From JBOFSQ01 sp051651625 (lineage in GTDB: Bacteria; Planctomycetota; Planctomycetia; Pirellulales; Thermoguttaceae): a DNA stretch of 30,820 nucleotides. Under the pieces are notes generated by a model. That model made no database searches. It saw only the letters and a program-made list of their open reading frames with translations, and was not told the DNA's origin. A program made the translations under genes and the position numbers. Below are positions 30,762 to 30,820 of the stretch, one piece after another (position 1 is the stretch's first letter; the number at the start of each line of letters is the position of its first letter). The stretch is taken from the NCBI GenBank assembly GCA_051651625.1, contig JBOFSQ010000075.1:1-30820 (forward strand), given 5' to 3'.

Positions 30762-30820
30762 AGGAATTCTGTGGTGGACGTCAACCCAAGGCTGCGCGGA
30801 ATACCGCTTGCCTTGGGCTA

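Overview
The window looks like a piece of a Planctomycetota chromosome, probably of the Pirellulales type. Four things point that way: a DUF1559 protein with a prepilin leader and an H-X9-DG C-terminus, paired with a small VSGTV-type lipoprotein; several Tat-exported TIM-barrel and Gfo/Idh/MocA proteins; many Sec-exported proteins of unknown function; and dense families of intergenic inverted repeats. Assignment below phylum level is a guess.

Layout. 1-3.4 kb is repeat-rich. It holds the tail of one Rpn-type (PD-(D/E)XK) nuclease gene, a GYF-like/zinc-ribbon membrane protein, and a second Rpn-type gene whose last 30 or so codons are separated by a frameshift; a 38-bp tandem repeat follows. 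3.4-7.6 kb carries a secreted squalene-cyclase-fold protein, an iron-sulfur L-serine dehydratase, ThiS, a small multi-pass membrane protein and a proline-rich lipoprotein. 7.7-16.6 kb is a long minus-strand run. Read in the direction of transcription it contains DUF1559 protein, lipoprotein, a 58-aa membrane protein, two translationally coupled Tat substrates, a secreted sugar-isomerase-like protein, ApbE, a large secreted TIM-barrel-like protein and a small membrane protein. A TetR regulator diverges from the DUF1559 gene.

18-23 kb holds an exported proline-rich protein, a FliA/WhiG-type sigma factor, a NUDIX hydrolase, an acidic membrane-anchored protein, tRNA-Cys(GCA) with a clear terminator, and a SorE-like zinc dehydrogenase. 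23.16-24.68 kb is a two-gene module: an OLD/RecF-like AAA ATPase overlapping by 4 bp a 170-aa protein with an E-x17-E-A-K pattern. It is the best candidate here for an undescribed nuclease or phage-defence system. TrpS and an NSS-family sodium symporter follow. The right end (27.6-30.8 kb) has a lysine-rich small protein and a secreted ankyrin-repeat protein that share a similar 5' leader with an inverted repeat. After them comes a gene-poor stretch of strong hairpins.

How the genes work together: the 10.5-14.7 kb group resembles an export-linked sugar catabolism cluster (oxidoreductases plus isomerase-like barrel), but substrates cannot be read from the sequence. Most other genes look like single housekeeping or lineage-specific units separated by repeats. 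Two reading-frame lesions (2.88 kb and 28.18 kb) and a G13 tract across the start of the DUF1559 gene suggest slippage or duplication is changing surface or accessory genes.
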